A stretch of 37,861 nt of DNA from Phycisphaerae bacterium (GTDB taxonomy: Bacteria > Planctomycetota > Phycisphaerae > Phycisphaerales > SM1A02), in assembly GCA_016795035.1 (NCBI GenBank), contig JAEUIT010000067.1:1-37861 (forward strand), given 5' to 3'. Position numbers and translations under genes: made by a program. Shown one piece after another: positions 9,265 through 17,785 of this stretch. The notes below the pieces were generated by a model that saw only the letters and a program-made list of their open reading frames with translations, was not told where the DNA came from and made no database searches. The stretch's first letter is position 1, and every line of letters starts with the position of its first letter.

Positions 9265-9882
9265 ATGACCGAACACCGCATCGATGTCCTGATCAGCCGC
9301 ATCGTCGACCGCGTCGAGACGCCCGCCGAATGGCTCGAGTTCCGCGCGATCGGGACCACCGACTCGACCGTGTGGGAGATGCTCGCCGAGGCGCAGCGCG
9401 ACCACGAGAAGCTTTCGGCGCTGGCCCGCGAGGCCGTCTCGTTCGCCGATCGGGTCGCGCTTCCTGCCGGCCCGAATCTCCACGTTGCAGGCGACTCCAC
9501 CCGTCGCCGCTCGTTCTGGTCGGGCGCTGGCTGGGCGGCCGCGGCGTCGCTCCTCCTGGCGTGGATCGCGACCGGCCGCATCGGAGTCACCCCTGCGGAC
9601 CGCGTGCAGACCGCGGGCCCGGCGCTCGCCACCGCGTCGCCCGACGAGGCGTTCCAGCACTACGTGCAGCGCGGCATGGATTCCGGCGTCGTCGTCGGCG
9701 AGCTCGACAACAAGATCCTCCTCAACACGCAGCCGCTCGACAACGGCGCCTACGAAGTGATCTTCGTCCGCCAAGTCGTCGAGCGCCGCGAAGTGCCGAC
9801 GATCGTGCAGTTCCGCGGCGTCGACGAAAGCGGAAAACCGCATCCTCACTTCATTCGCTCGACGGTTCGCGACGCGATGTGA
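9265..9882 (+). CDS. Probable membrane anti-sigma factor
   Basis: This encodes 205 residues, starting four bases after the sigma factor stop. About 83 polar residues (predicted cytoplasmic, helical) are followed by one hydrophobic helix at about 84-102 (FWSGAGWAAAASLLLAWIA) and a C-terminal domain of about 100 residues that would face the periplasm. This topology and the tight coupling to an ECF sigma gene are classic for an anti-sigma factor. I do not see the HxxxCxxC zinc motif of ZAS-type anti-sigmas, so the sigma-binding part would be of another class. The outer part is not a recognised sensor domain. Role is inferred from context and topology, not from sequence family. Confidence 0.72.
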   Translation: MTEHRIDVLISRIVDRVETPAEWLEFRAIGTTDSTVWEMLAEAQRDHEKLSALAREAVSFADRVALPAGPNLHVAGDSTRRRSFWSGAGWAAAASLLLAWIATGRIGVTPADRVQTAGPALATASPDEAFQHYVQRGMDSGVVVGELDNKILLNTQPLDNGAYEVIFVRQVVERREVPTIVQFRGVDESGKPHPHFIRSTVRDAM

Positions 9883-9957
9883 ATCTGTCGTCGCAACCCC
9901 GTCCGCACCCGACCAACACAACTCCACGTTTCAGCAGAACATTTCAGCGAGGCCCCC

Positions 9958-11256
9958 ATGAACAGCAAGTCTCTCACCCTCCTTTCGCTTGTCGGTCCCG
10001 CCCTCATTGCCACGATGGCTGCGGCGCAGAACACGAACGTCACGGTCAACACCGGCGGCGGCACCGCAAAGGCGACCGCGACGTCGAAGGCGTCGTCGAC
10101 CGGCGCGCAGAACCGCGAGTCGGAAACCGCCTCGACGATCAGCGTGAGCGAAGGCGACACCAAGGTGGAGATCACCTCGAAGGTGCGCACCTATCTCGAT
10201 GCGGAAGGCAACGAGAAGCGCGACGAGACGAAGGAGACGCGAGTCTTCGTTGCAGGCAAGGAGATCCCGGCGAATCGCGTGCGCCAAGCGGGAGACGCGC
10301 TCCAGGTGCTTGACGAATCGGGCGCGGTGATCCGCACGATCAACGTTCCGAACATCAACGTGGGCGAGGAGGGGATCGCGGGCCTGCTCAAGGGCACGGG
10401 CTCGATGGCGGGCGGGAGCGCGAGCTCCAGCGCCTCGGGCCGATCCGGCGCGACCTCGCGTTCGGGCTCGACCGCGCGCTCCGGCCGCGCGGTCGGCGGC
10501 GTCGGACCGATCGCGGTTCGTCCGCTTGACGCGGCGCTCGTCACCGAATCCCCGAAGGTGATGCTCGGCATCACGATGGAACTGCCCGACACCGCGCTCG
10601 CGGATCACCTCCGCCTGAAGGCCGACGAGGTCACGATGGTCGGCACCGTCAACGCCGACACGCCGGCGGCGAAGGCGGGCCTTCAGAAGCACGACATCAT
10701 CGTGTCGGTGGACGGCTCGAAGCCCGCGTCGCCGACGCGCCTCCGTGAAGTGCTCCGCGCGAAGGAGCCGGGGCAATCGCTCGGGCTCGGCGTCTTCTCC
10801 GGCGGCTCGCAGAAGGACGTGACCGTCACGCTCGAAGCCTACGACCCGACGAAGCTCGGCCTCTCCGCCGACGCGGGCCAGACGATGGTGTTCTCCTTCG
10901 ACGAGAACGATCCGCTCACGTTTGTCCAAGGCAGCAACATCGACCCGGAGAAGCTGCGCAAGATGGTCGAACAGATGCAGCAGCGGATGGGCCGCGACGT
11001 CACCATCAACATCGACGAGCTCTTCGCGCCCGCCGATCCGGGCCAGCCAGGCGCCGCGCCGCGCGGCTTCTACCGGTTCCAGATTCCCGCCCAACCCACG
11101 CCGCCGGTGCCGCCTTCCGCCCCGTCGGGTGCGGCGGAAAGTGCCGAAGCGCGGGTGCGCGAGCTTGAGGCCCGCATCCAGTCGCTCACGGAGACGATCC
11201 GCCGCCTCGAGGAGAAGCTGAACGCGGCGTCGGGCGCTCCCGGCAAGGGCGCGTAA
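9958..11256 (+). CDS. Secreted PDZ-domain protein with C-terminal coiled coil
   Basis: This encodes 432 residues. A signal peptide (1-23, ending MAAAQ) leads into a Ser/Thr-rich stretch, then a beta-rich region (about 60-130), a Gly/Ser/Arg linker (about 150-180), and one PDZ domain (about 198-295). The PDZ has the TPAAKAGLQKHDIIVSVDG core seen in HtrA-type and processing-protease PDZs. No protease catalytic triad is present. Residues 389-423 form a heptad-like coiled coil (VRELEARIQSLTETIRRLEE). It is probably a periplasmic or envelope scaffold or regulator. It lies 75 bases after the anti-sigma gene and may be part of the same transcript, ended by the terminator at 11285. PDZ proteins often take part in envelope-stress signalling, but a link to this sigma factor is only inferred. 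Confidence 0.85.
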   Translation: MNSKSLTLLSLVGPALIATMAAAQNTNVTVNTGGGTAKATATSKASSTGAQNRESETASTISVSEGDTKVEITSKVRTYLDAEGNEKRDETKETRVFVAGKEIPANRVRQAGDALQVLDESGAVIRTINVPNINVGEEGIAGLLKGTGSMAGGSASSSASGRSGATSRSGSTARSGRAVGGVGPIAVRPLDAALVTESPKVMLGITMELPDTALADHLRLKADEVTMVGTVNADTPAAKAGLQKHDIIVSVDGSKPASPTRLREVLRAKEPGQSLGLGVFSGGSQKDVTVTLEAYDPTKLGLSADAGQTMVFSFDENDPLTFVQGSNIDPEKLRKMVEQMQQRMGRDVTINIDELFAPADPGQPGAAPRGFYRFQIPAQPTPPVPPSAPSGAAESAEARVRELEARIQSLTETIRRLEEKLNAASGAPGKGA

Positions 11257-11284
11257 CCGACCATCGCCTAGGACCGAACGAACG

Positions 11285-11319
11285 GCGCCCCACGAATTCG
11301 TGGGGCGCTCTTCGTTTTT
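11285..11319 (+). terminator. Strong rho-independent terminator
   Basis: A perfect 24-base palindrome (11285-11308), centred on an EcoRI-like GAATTC with GC-rich arms, is followed by TCTTCGTTTTT. It lies 28 bases after the PDZ gene stop and separates the sigma-factor cluster from the export cluster. Confidence 0.88.
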
Positions 11320-11382
11320 GGGCCGATCGCACGTACAGTCGACCCGTCGACGGACCGACAAGGTCCGAAGGACTCCCCCGCC

Positions 11383-11808
11383 GTGCGTCGCCCCTCGCTC
11401 CTCCGCATCCTCGTCACCGCCGTCCTGATCCTCTGGACGCCGTGGTGCTTCTGCGGCCTGCGGGCGATGGCCGAAGCGCCGCGCGAGGAGCGTCCGGCTG
11501 CAACGACGTCCTGCTGCTCGCACTGCTGCGCGAGCGAGGACGACGGCACGCCCGCCGACGATTCGACTCCCGAAACCCCCTGCGCCCCCGGCGATCACTG
11601 CGGCGCCGCGTGCTGCCATCCGCGCACGCCCGCGCTCGTCCCGCCGACGACGCTCCCCTTCGACACGGTCGGCCTGACGTTCGCGTTCACCTTCGAGTGG
11701 CGCGAGCGACCGTTGGCTGCAACGTGGAACGACACCCGCACCTGGACCTGGCCGCCCGGCAGCGTCGGACGTGCGGTGCTTCTGCAGAGTTCGGTCCTTC
11801 GCACCTGA
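11383..11808 (+). CDS. Small Cys-rich exported protein, possible metal binder
   Basis: This encodes 141 residues from GTG 11383; no nearby ATG would keep the hydrophobic N-terminus. Residues 5-25 form a hydrophobic signal or anchor segment (LLRILVTAVLILWTPWCFCG). The rest has ten cysteines in all, including a CCSHCC cluster at 44-49, Cys67, Cys73 and a CC pair at 77-78, with an adjacent His. The acidic stretch SEDDGTPADD lies between the clusters. Such clustered CC/CxxC/His content suggests metal binding or a disulfide-rich fold, but I recognise no family. It is the first gene after the terminator and lies just upstream of the TolC-like, adaptor and ABC genes. A role in binding or sensing a soft metal handled by that exporter is inferred only. 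Confidence 0.72.
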   Translation: MRRPSLLRILVTAVLILWTPWCFCGLRAMAEAPREERPAATTSCCSHCCASEDDGTPADDSTPETPCAPGDHCGAACCHPRTPALVPPTTLPFDTVGLTFAFTFEWRERPLAATWNDTRTWTWPPGSVGRAVLLQSSVLRT

Positions 11809-11882
11809 GCGAGCGCGCGTGACGCGTGGACGCGGCGGTGTCGCCGCGCCCGTCTGTCCCCGTTTCCTCAGGACATCGACCG

Positions 11883-13241
11883 ATGACCGACCTCTCTCGC
11901 GCGGCGCGCTGCGCCGCCGGGGCGCTTCTCGTTGCCGCTGCCGGATGCGTCTCGACCGACCCCGCCGACGATCGCGCCGCCGCCTCGGCTGCGGCCACCG
12001 CGCGCCTCGGTTTCCCCGTGTCCCTCGCGGACGGCCCCGACTCCACCGAATCGGGCGCCGCACCGCTTTCCTCGGACGATGCGATTCGCATGGCGCTCGC
12101 CTCGAACCCGTCGCTGCGGCAGCGGCTCGCCGAGATAGACGCCGCCCGCGCGACGCTCGCACAGACGTCGACGCCCCCCAACCCGATGGTGGAGCTCATG
12201 CTCGCGCCGCCGGTCGGCGGGGCCGGCGGGACGGCGGTCTTCGCGGCGGTGACCCAGCAGATCGGCTGGCTGCTCCGGCGGCCCGCCGCGCTCGACGGCG
12301 ACGAGGCCCGGCTGCGAGCTGCAACGCTGACCGCAGCCGACTCGGCGGTCGCGCTCGTCGCCGACGTCCGACTCGCATGGATCGACGTGCGTGCGGCTGA
12401 AGCGCAGTGCGAAGCCGCGGCACGCGGCCACGCCGCCGCCGAACGTGCGGCGCTCGCCACCCGCTCCCTCGCGGAGAGCGGCGCGGCGTCGGACGCGGAT
12501 CGCGCCGCCGACGACGCGCTCGTCTCCGATGCGCGACGTGACGCGGCCCGCGCGGAGCGCGACCTGGCGACGGCCCGCGCGGCCTTCGCGGCCGCGGTCG
12601 GTCGCGCCGATCTCGCCCGCGCCTGGCGCACCGACGGCCGCTGGCCCGACCTTCCCGCGTCGCTCGACGAGGGCAACGCCGCGCCCGAGCTTCGTCTCGA
12701 CGTACTCGCGAGCGAGTCGCTCGTCGTTGCAGCCGACGCCGACTGCGCCCGCGTCGGCGCCTCGCGGCTCGGCGACATCGCCTTGGGGCTCGCCTACGAC
12801 CGCCAAAGCATGGACACCGCCGACGAGGCGACGCTCGGACCCACGCTCACCGTGGAAGTCCCGATCTTCGACCGCGGCGATGCCCGCATGGCCGAAGCGG
12901 TGGCGCGGCGGACGCAGGCGATCTGGGCCTGCCGCGAGGCACGGACGCGCGCGGCAGTCGAGGCGCGCGAAGCGGCCGAGATCTATGCCGCACTCACGCG
13001 CGCATGGCGCGACGGCTCGGAGCGGCGCGTGGCCCAGGTGCGGGCCGCGCACGCCGCGATCGTGGCCGAGCACGCCGCCGGACTCGCGAGCGCCCGCGAC
13101 GTCGCCGCGCTCGAGATGCAACTCGTGGAGGCGGAGCGCGACGCCATCGACGACCGTCGCGAGGCGTCGATCGCGATGGTGCGATGGATGCGCTCGCGCG
13201 GTCCCGCCGAACGCCCGCAGCTCGCCGGAGGTGCGTCATGA
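11883..13241 (+). CDS. TolC/CzcC-type outer-membrane efflux lipoprotein
   Basis: This encodes 452 residues from ATG 11883; the open frame extends 57 bases upstream, but this start gives a proper lipoprotein signal. The N-terminus (MTDLSRAARC then VAAAGC) has a lipobox with lipidated Cys22. The mature protein shows two Ala/Arg/Glu-rich helical repeats, each beginning near DAIRMALASNPSLRQRLAEIDAARA and VAADADCARVGASRLGDIALGL, typical of outer-membrane efflux proteins that trimerise into a trans-periplasmic tunnel. It overlaps the adaptor gene by four bases (ATGA), so the two are coupled. With the adaptor and ABC parts downstream it would form the outer part of an export channel. Family call is firm; substrate unknown. 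Confidence 0.88.
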   Translation: MTDLSRAARCAAGALLVAAAGCVSTDPADDRAAASAAATARLGFPVSLADGPDSTESGAAPLSSDDAIRMALASNPSLRQRLAEIDAARATLAQTSTPPNPMVELMLAPPVGGAGGTAVFAAVTQQIGWLLRRPAALDGDEARLRAATLTAADSAVALVADVRLAWIDVRAAEAQCEAAARGHAAAERAALATRSLAESGAASDADRAADDALVSDARRDAARAERDLATARAAFAAAVGRADLARAWRTDGRWPDLPASLDEGNAAPELRLDVLASESLVVAADADCARVGASRLGDIALGLAYDRQSMDTADEATLGPTLTVEVPIFDRGDARMAEAVARRTQAIWACREARTRAAVEAREAAEIYAALTRAWRDGSERRVAQVRAAHAAIVAEHAAGLASARDVAALEMQLVEAERDAIDDRREASIAMVRWMRSRGPAERPQLAGGAS

Positions 13242-14728
13242 CGATTCCCATGCCGCGCCGGCGTCGTCTCACGCGCATCGGGGTTCCAGTCCTCGTGTTC
13301 GGCGGCGCCGCCGCAACGATCGCGTGGTCCGCGTGGCACACGCTGGTGCCCGCCCCGTTGGTCCGCACGACGCCCGTCGTCGTGCGCCTCGCGAGCCTCC
13401 CGGACGGGGCGGATGGCGCGCAGGCTGCAACGTCGAGCGCCGCCGCCGTGCAGGCGGCCGGCTGGATCGAGCCCGCGCCGTTCCCGATCGCCGTGCCGGC
13501 GCTCGCGGAAGGCGTGATCGAATCGATGACCGTGCTTGAGGGCGAGCGCGTCGAGCGCGGCGCCGTCATCGCCCGGCTCGTCACCGACGACGCGGACATC
13601 GCCGTCGCCAACGCGGCGGCCGAAGTGGCCGTGAAGGATGCCGCCGTCGCCGCGGCCCGCGCCGCGCGCGAGCGCGCCCGCGTCGAGCGCGACACGCTCG
13701 TCGAGGAGACCCGCGCGCTTGCCGTGGCGGAGTCGAAGGTGGCCGCGGCCGAAGCCGCGATCGCGCTCCTGGACGCCGACGCGCGCACGGCGCTTGCCAC
13801 CGAGGTTGAGGCGTCCGACGCGCTGCGTCGGCTCGAAGGCGCACGCGCCGGCGGCGGAGTGTCGGAGGCCGACGTCGTCCGCGCCGCGAGCCGCGCGGAA
13901 GCGGCAAGGGCCGCGGTCGCGGCGCTTCCGGCGCGCCGCCGCATGCTCGACGCCGCGCTCGCCGAAGCGCAGGCCGACGCCCGGGCGGCGCGCACCGAGC
14001 GCGAACTCCTCGTTGCACGCACGGCGTCGCTCGCGGCGGCCGACGCGGCCCTCGCGGGCGCGATCGCCGAGCAGGAGATGGCCAACGCCCGCCGAGACGA
14101 AGCCTCGCTTCGTCGCCGGCGGATGGACGTGCGGGCGCCGGCGGACGGCGTGGTCCTCGCCCGCCTCGCGGCGCCCGGAATGCGCGTCGGCGGCGACGGC
14201 GACGCACCGGTGGCCCAGCTCTACGACCCCTCGTCGTTGCAGGTGCGTGCCGACGTCGCCAACGTCGACATCGGCCTCGTGGGCGTGGGCATGCCCGCGA
14301 CGATCACCGTGGAGGCGTTGCCGAACCAGACGCTCACGGGCCGCGTCACGCGGATCGTCGGCCAGGCCGATCTCCAGAAGAACACGGTGCAGGTGAAGAT
14401 CGCCATCGACGAGCCGCCGGCCACGCTCCGGCCCGACATGCTGTGCCGCGTGCGAATCGGCGGACCGGCGCAGGGCGGGCCGACGCAAGCCTCCCGCATG
14501 CGCCTCTTCGTGCCGAAGTCGCTTGTGCGCGACGGCGCCGTCGTCACGATCGGACCGGTCGATCGCGGTCTCGCGCGAGCTGCAACGCGGAAAGTCGAGG
14601 TCGGCGCCGACAGCGGCGAGTGGGTCGAGGTCGTCCACGGACTCGCCCCCGGCGATCTCCTCGTCGATCCGTCGATCGCCGATGGCGCGGCGGTGCGTGT
14701 CGAAAGCGAGGGGACCGATGCCGCCTGA
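13238..14728 (+). CDS. Periplasmic adaptor (HlyD/MacA-like membrane fusion protein)
   Basis: This encodes 496 residues from ATG 13238, with GGAGGTG just upstream and a four-base overlap with the outer-membrane gene. One N-terminal membrane anchor lies at about 13-31. A split lipoyl/barrel-sandwich domain follows: first half at 88-112 (AEGVIESMTVLEGERVERG), second half at about 298-330 (RAPADGVVLARLAAPGMRVG). A very long Ala/Glu/Arg coiled-coil hairpin separates them (about 115-290). A beta-barrel domain follows (SLQVRADVANVDIGLV onward). The family links an inner-membrane pump to a TolC-type tunnel. The long hairpin matches ABC-type adaptors. It ends 11 bases inside the next gene. Family call is firm. 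Confidence 0.9.
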   Translation: MTIPMPRRRRLTRIGVPVLVFGGAAATIAWSAWHTLVPAPLVRTTPVVVRLASLPDGADGAQAATSSAAAVQAAGWIEPAPFPIAVPALAEGVIESMTVLEGERVERGAVIARLVTDDADIAVANAAAEVAVKDAAVAAARAARERARVERDTLVEETRALAVAESKVAAAEAAIALLDADARTALATEVEASDALRRLEGARAGGGVSEADVVRAASRAEAARAAVAALPARRRMLDAALAEAQADARAARTERELLVARTASLAAADAALAGAIAEQEMANARRDEASLRRRRMDVRAPADGVVLARLAAPGMRVGGDGDAPVAQLYDPSSLQVRADVANVDIGLVGVGMPATITVEALPNQTLTGRVTRIVGQADLQKNTVQVKIAIDEPPATLRPDMLCRVRIGGPAQGGPTQASRMRLFVPKSLVRDGAVVTIGPVDRGLARAATRKVEVGADSGEWVEVVHGLAPGDLLVDPSIADGAAVRVESEGTDAA

Positions 14729-15413
14729 ACCCGGGTTCATCTCCTGCCGCCGGCTCTCGAAGCGCTATGCCCGCGGCGGCACCACGATCACGCCGCTCGC
14801 CGATCTCGATCTCGACATCGGGCGCGGCGACTTCGTCGCGCTCATGGGACCGTCGGGCTCGGGCAAGACCACGTTGCTCAACCTCCTCGGCGGCATCGAT
14901 TCGCCGTCGGAAGGGACGCTCACCATCGGCGGAGCGCAGGTCAGCGCGATGAGCCGCAGCGCCCTCACGCGCTGGCGAGCGTCCAACGTCGGCTTCGTGT
15001 TTCAGCTGTATCACCTCGTGCCCGTCCTCAGCGCCTATGAGAACGTCGAGCTTCCGCTCCTCCTGCGTCCGCTCTCGCGCGGCGAGCGCCATCGCCGCGT
15101 GAGTGAAGCGCTCGAGCGCGTCGGCATCGCCGATCGCGCCGACCACTATCCCCGGCAGCTCTCGGGCGGCCAGGAGCAGCGGGTCGCGATCGCACGGGCG
15201 ATCGTCGCGGATCCTCCGATCCTGCTCGCCGACGAGCCCACCGGCGACCTCGACCGCGAGAGCGCCGCCGCGGTGATGGCGCTGCTCGGAACGCTGAATC
15301 GCGAGCTCGGGAAGACGATCGTGATGGTCACGCACGATCCGCGCGTCGCCGAGCGGGCGCAGCGCACGCTGCATCTCGAGAAGGGCCGGCTCGTCGAGGA
15401 GGTGGCCGCGTGA
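14718..15413 (+). CDS. ABC transporter ATPase, LolD/MacB type
   Basis: This encodes 231 residues from ATG 14718, with GAGGGG upstream and an 11-base overlap with the adaptor gene. All motifs of an active ABC ATPase are present: Walker A GPSGSGKT (44-51), Q-loop VFQLYHLVPVLSAYENVELP, signature LSGGQ (148-152), Walker B ILLADEPTGDLD with catalytic E173, and the switch His in VTHD. The LVPVLSAYENVELPL stretch is typical of the LolD/MacB/FtsE-like group. These ATPases drive mechanotransmission: they power export of lipoproteins, peptides or small molecules without moving substrate through the membrane domain. Its stop overlaps the GTG of the first permease (GTGA). Family call is firm. Confidence 0.95.
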   Translation: MPPEPGFISCRRLSKRYARGGTTITPLADLDLDIGRGDFVALMGPSGSGKTTLLNLLGGIDSPSEGTLTIGGAQVSAMSRSALTRWRASNVGFVFQLYHLVPVLSAYENVELPLLLRPLSRGERHRRVSEALERVGIADRADHYPRQLSGGQEQRVAIARAIVADPPILLADEPTGDLDRESAAAVMALLGTLNRELGKTIVMVTHDPRVAERAQRTLHLEKGRLVEEVAA

Positions 15414-16570
15414 GCGCGATCCTCCGCATGCTCCCGTTCGTGTGGCGGCAACTCTCGCGCCGTCCCGCGCGACTTCTCTTCACCGCGCTCGGCGTGGCCG
15501 TCGCCAGCTTCCTCGTCGTCGGTGTCGAGTCGGTCACGCGCGGCGTGCACGAGGCCACGCAGCGCGACGCGCTCGACACGCGCCTGATCGTCTACCGCGC
15601 GAATCGATTCTGCCCGGCCACCAGCCAGATCCCGCAGCACTACGAAAGCAGGATCGCGGCGATCTCGGGCGTCGAGCGCGTGGTGCCGATGAAGATCGTC
15701 GTCAACAACTGTCGCGCGTCGCTCGACGTCGTCACGTTCCGTGGCGTGCCCGACGACAAGCTCGAGGCCGCCACCGCACGGTCCTTCCGCGTCGTCGACG
15801 GCTCGCTCGACGAATGGCGCCGCCGAGGCGACGCCGCGGCGATCGGCGCGGCGCTCGCGGCGCGGCGCAACGTCAAGGTCGGCGACCGGTTCACGGCGGC
15901 GGGCGTGAGCGTCTACGTTGCAGCCATCGCCGAGAGCGACGAGCCGCAGGATCGGAACGTCGCGTACGTGCACTTGCCGTTCCTGCAGGAGACGGCGGCG
16001 CGCGGCGGCACGGGCGGCGTCGTCACGCAGTTTGCGGTCGACGTCCGTGATCCCGCCACCCTCGACACGATCGCCGCCGCCATCGACACCGAGTTCTCCC
16101 GCGATCCGTCGCCCACCGCGACCCGCGCCGAACGCGCGTTCGCGGCCCGCGCCGCCGCGGATCTCGTCCAAGTCGCGGGATTCGCGCGGTGGCTCGCGGT
16201 CGGCGCGCTCGTCGGCGTCTTCGCGCTCGTCGCCAATGCCGTCGCGCTCGCGCTCGCGGAACGGAGCCGGGAGATCGCGATCCTCCAGACGCTCGGATTC
16301 GGCCCGGCGCTCGTGACGCTCCTCGTCGTCGGCGAAGGCGCGCTCCTCGGCCTCGTCGGCGGCGCGGTCGGCGCCGGCGTCGGGTGGCTCGTCCTCTCGT
16401 ACGGATCGTTCGCGCTCGCCACGGAAGGCGTGAGCGTCGAGTTCGACGCGAGCGCGACCGTGGCGCTCGTCGGCGTCGCCTGGGCGGTCGCGATCGGTGC
16501 GCTCGCGAGCGTGCTTCCGGCAATGCGGGCCGGCGTCCGTCCCATCGTCCACTCCCTGAGGAGCGCATGA
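15410..16570 (+). CDS. ABC transporter permease, FtsX/MacB-type, first of two
   Basis: This encodes 386 residues from GTG 15410, overlapping the ATPase stop by four bases. The layout is FtsX-like: one helix near the N-terminus (about 22-40), a large extracytoplasmic domain (about 45-255), then three helices near 260-380. RSREIAILQTLGFGPALVTLLVVGEG at the start of the third segment is the hallmark cytoplasmic coupling helix of this family. The signature coupling region should contact the ATPase. The outer domain contains two Cys (FCPATSQ, NNCRA). With the second permease it would form a heterodimeric membrane part, as in DevBCA-like systems, in place of a single homodimeric MacB. Confidence 0.92.
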   Translation: MSAILRMLPFVWRQLSRRPARLLFTALGVAVASFLVVGVESVTRGVHEATQRDALDTRLIVYRANRFCPATSQIPQHYESRIAAISGVERVVPMKIVVNNCRASLDVVTFRGVPDDKLEAATARSFRVVDGSLDEWRRRGDAAAIGAALAARRNVKVGDRFTAAGVSVYVAAIAESDEPQDRNVAYVHLPFLQETAARGGTGGVVTQFAVDVRDPATLDTIAAAIDTEFSRDPSPTATRAERAFAARAAADLVQVAGFARWLAVGALVGVFALVANAVALALAERSREIAILQTLGFGPALVTLLVVGEGALLGLVGGAVGAGVGWLVLSYGSFALATEGVSVEFDASATVALVGVAWAVAIGALASVLPAMRAGVRPIVHSLRSA

Positions 16571-17757
16571 CGCGCCTGCCCTTCGACTACGCGGTGCGGA
16601 ATCTCGGGCGCTCGCCGTTGCGGCTCGCGCTCGCGGTCGGGTCGTGCGCGCTCGCGACACTTCTCGTCGTTGCAGGCGTCGGCTTCGTGCGCGGCCTGGA
16701 GCGATCGCTCGGCGCGACCGGCCTTGCGCAGAACGTGATCCTGCTCGGCGCGGGGAGCGAGGAGAGCATCGAGCGCAGCGAGATCTCCCCGCAAGTCGCC
16801 ACGCTCGCCGCAGGCTCGATCGACGGCGTGCGCTCGCTTCCTCCGGGCGACGACGGCGTCGCGTTCGTGTCGCCCGAGGTGCATGCCGCGCTGCCGGTGA
16901 ACGGCCCGGACGCCGCGACCGCGGGCGACGGCCCGATCCTGATCCTCCGCGGCGTCACCCCCGCCGCCCATCTCGTGCACCCGCAGGTCCGAATCGTCGA
17001 GGGCCGCGCGCCCGAGCCCGGCGCCGACGAGACGATCCTCGGTGCGCACGCGCGCACCACGTTGCAGGCCGCGGGCATCGACGCATCCGTCGGGTCGTCG
17101 ATCGCGCTCGGCCGCTCGACGTTGCAGGTCGTGGGTCACTTCGCGGCCCCCGGCACGGCGTTCGACGGGGAAGCGTGGGTTCCTCTCGCGGCGCTCAAGA
17201 CGATCACGCAGCGAACCACCGACTCGTGCGTGGTGCTCTCGCTCGGGCCCGACGCCGACCCGAGCGACGTCGACGCGTTCGCCGCGACCCGCATCGATCT
17301 CGAGCTCGTCGCGATGCCCGAGACCGACTACTACGCGGCGCTCGGCCGATTCCTGGCGCCGATTCGCGCGCTCGTCCTCGCCACCAGCCTGATCGTCGCC
17401 TTCGGCGCCTTCCTCGGCGCGCTCGGCACGCTCGACGTCGCCTTCGCCTCGCGCATCCGCGAGATCGGCACGCTTCGCTCGATCGGATACGGCCGCATGT
17501 CCATCGTCCTCAGCTTTCTCCAGGAGTCGCTCCTCTTCGCGGCGACCGGCGCGCTCGTCGGATCGCTCGCGGCGCTCGCCGTCGTCGACGGCTTCGCGGT
17601 TCGGTCGTCGATGGGCACGTTTGCCGTCACGGTCGATGCGGTCGCGCTCCTCGTCGGCTTCGGCGTCGCCTTCGCGCTCGGCGTCGCCGGCGCGCTCATT
17701 CCCGCCTCTCGTTGTCTTCGTCGCGGCATTCCGGAATCGCTCCGCGCCGCCACCTGA
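16567..17757 (+). CDS. ABC transporter permease, FtsX/MacB-type, second of two
   Basis: This encodes 396 residues from ATG 16567, sharing ATGA with the first permease. The fold is the same: an N-terminal helix near 17-38 (LRLALAVGSCALATLLVVAGVGF), a large outer domain (about 40-265), and three C-terminal helices. FASRIREIGTLRSIGYGRMSIVLSFLQES is the coupling segment typical of FtsX permeases. It differs enough from the first permease to be a paired, not duplicated, subunit. The open frame continues upstream inside the first permease, but this start gives the proper N-terminus. It completes adaptor, ATPase and membrane parts of one exporter. Substrate unknown. Confidence 0.92.
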   Translation: MTRLPFDYAVRNLGRSPLRLALAVGSCALATLLVVAGVGFVRGLERSLGATGLAQNVILLGAGSEESIERSEISPQVATLAAGSIDGVRSLPPGDDGVAFVSPEVHAALPVNGPDAATAGDGPILILRGVTPAAHLVHPQVRIVEGRAPEPGADETILGAHARTTLQAAGIDASVGSSIALGRSTLQVVGHFAAPGTAFDGEAWVPLAALKTITQRTTDSCVVLSLGPDADPSDVDAFAATRIDLELVAMPETDYYAALGRFLAPIRALVLATSLIVAFGAFLGALGTLDVAFASRIREIGTLRSIGYGRMSIVLSFLQESLLFAATGALVGSLAALAVVDGFAVRSSMGTFAVTVDAVALLVGFGVAFALGVAGALIPASRCLRRGIPESLRAAT

Positions 17758-17785
17758 TCCCAACCTCGTTTCGAAAGGACTCTCC

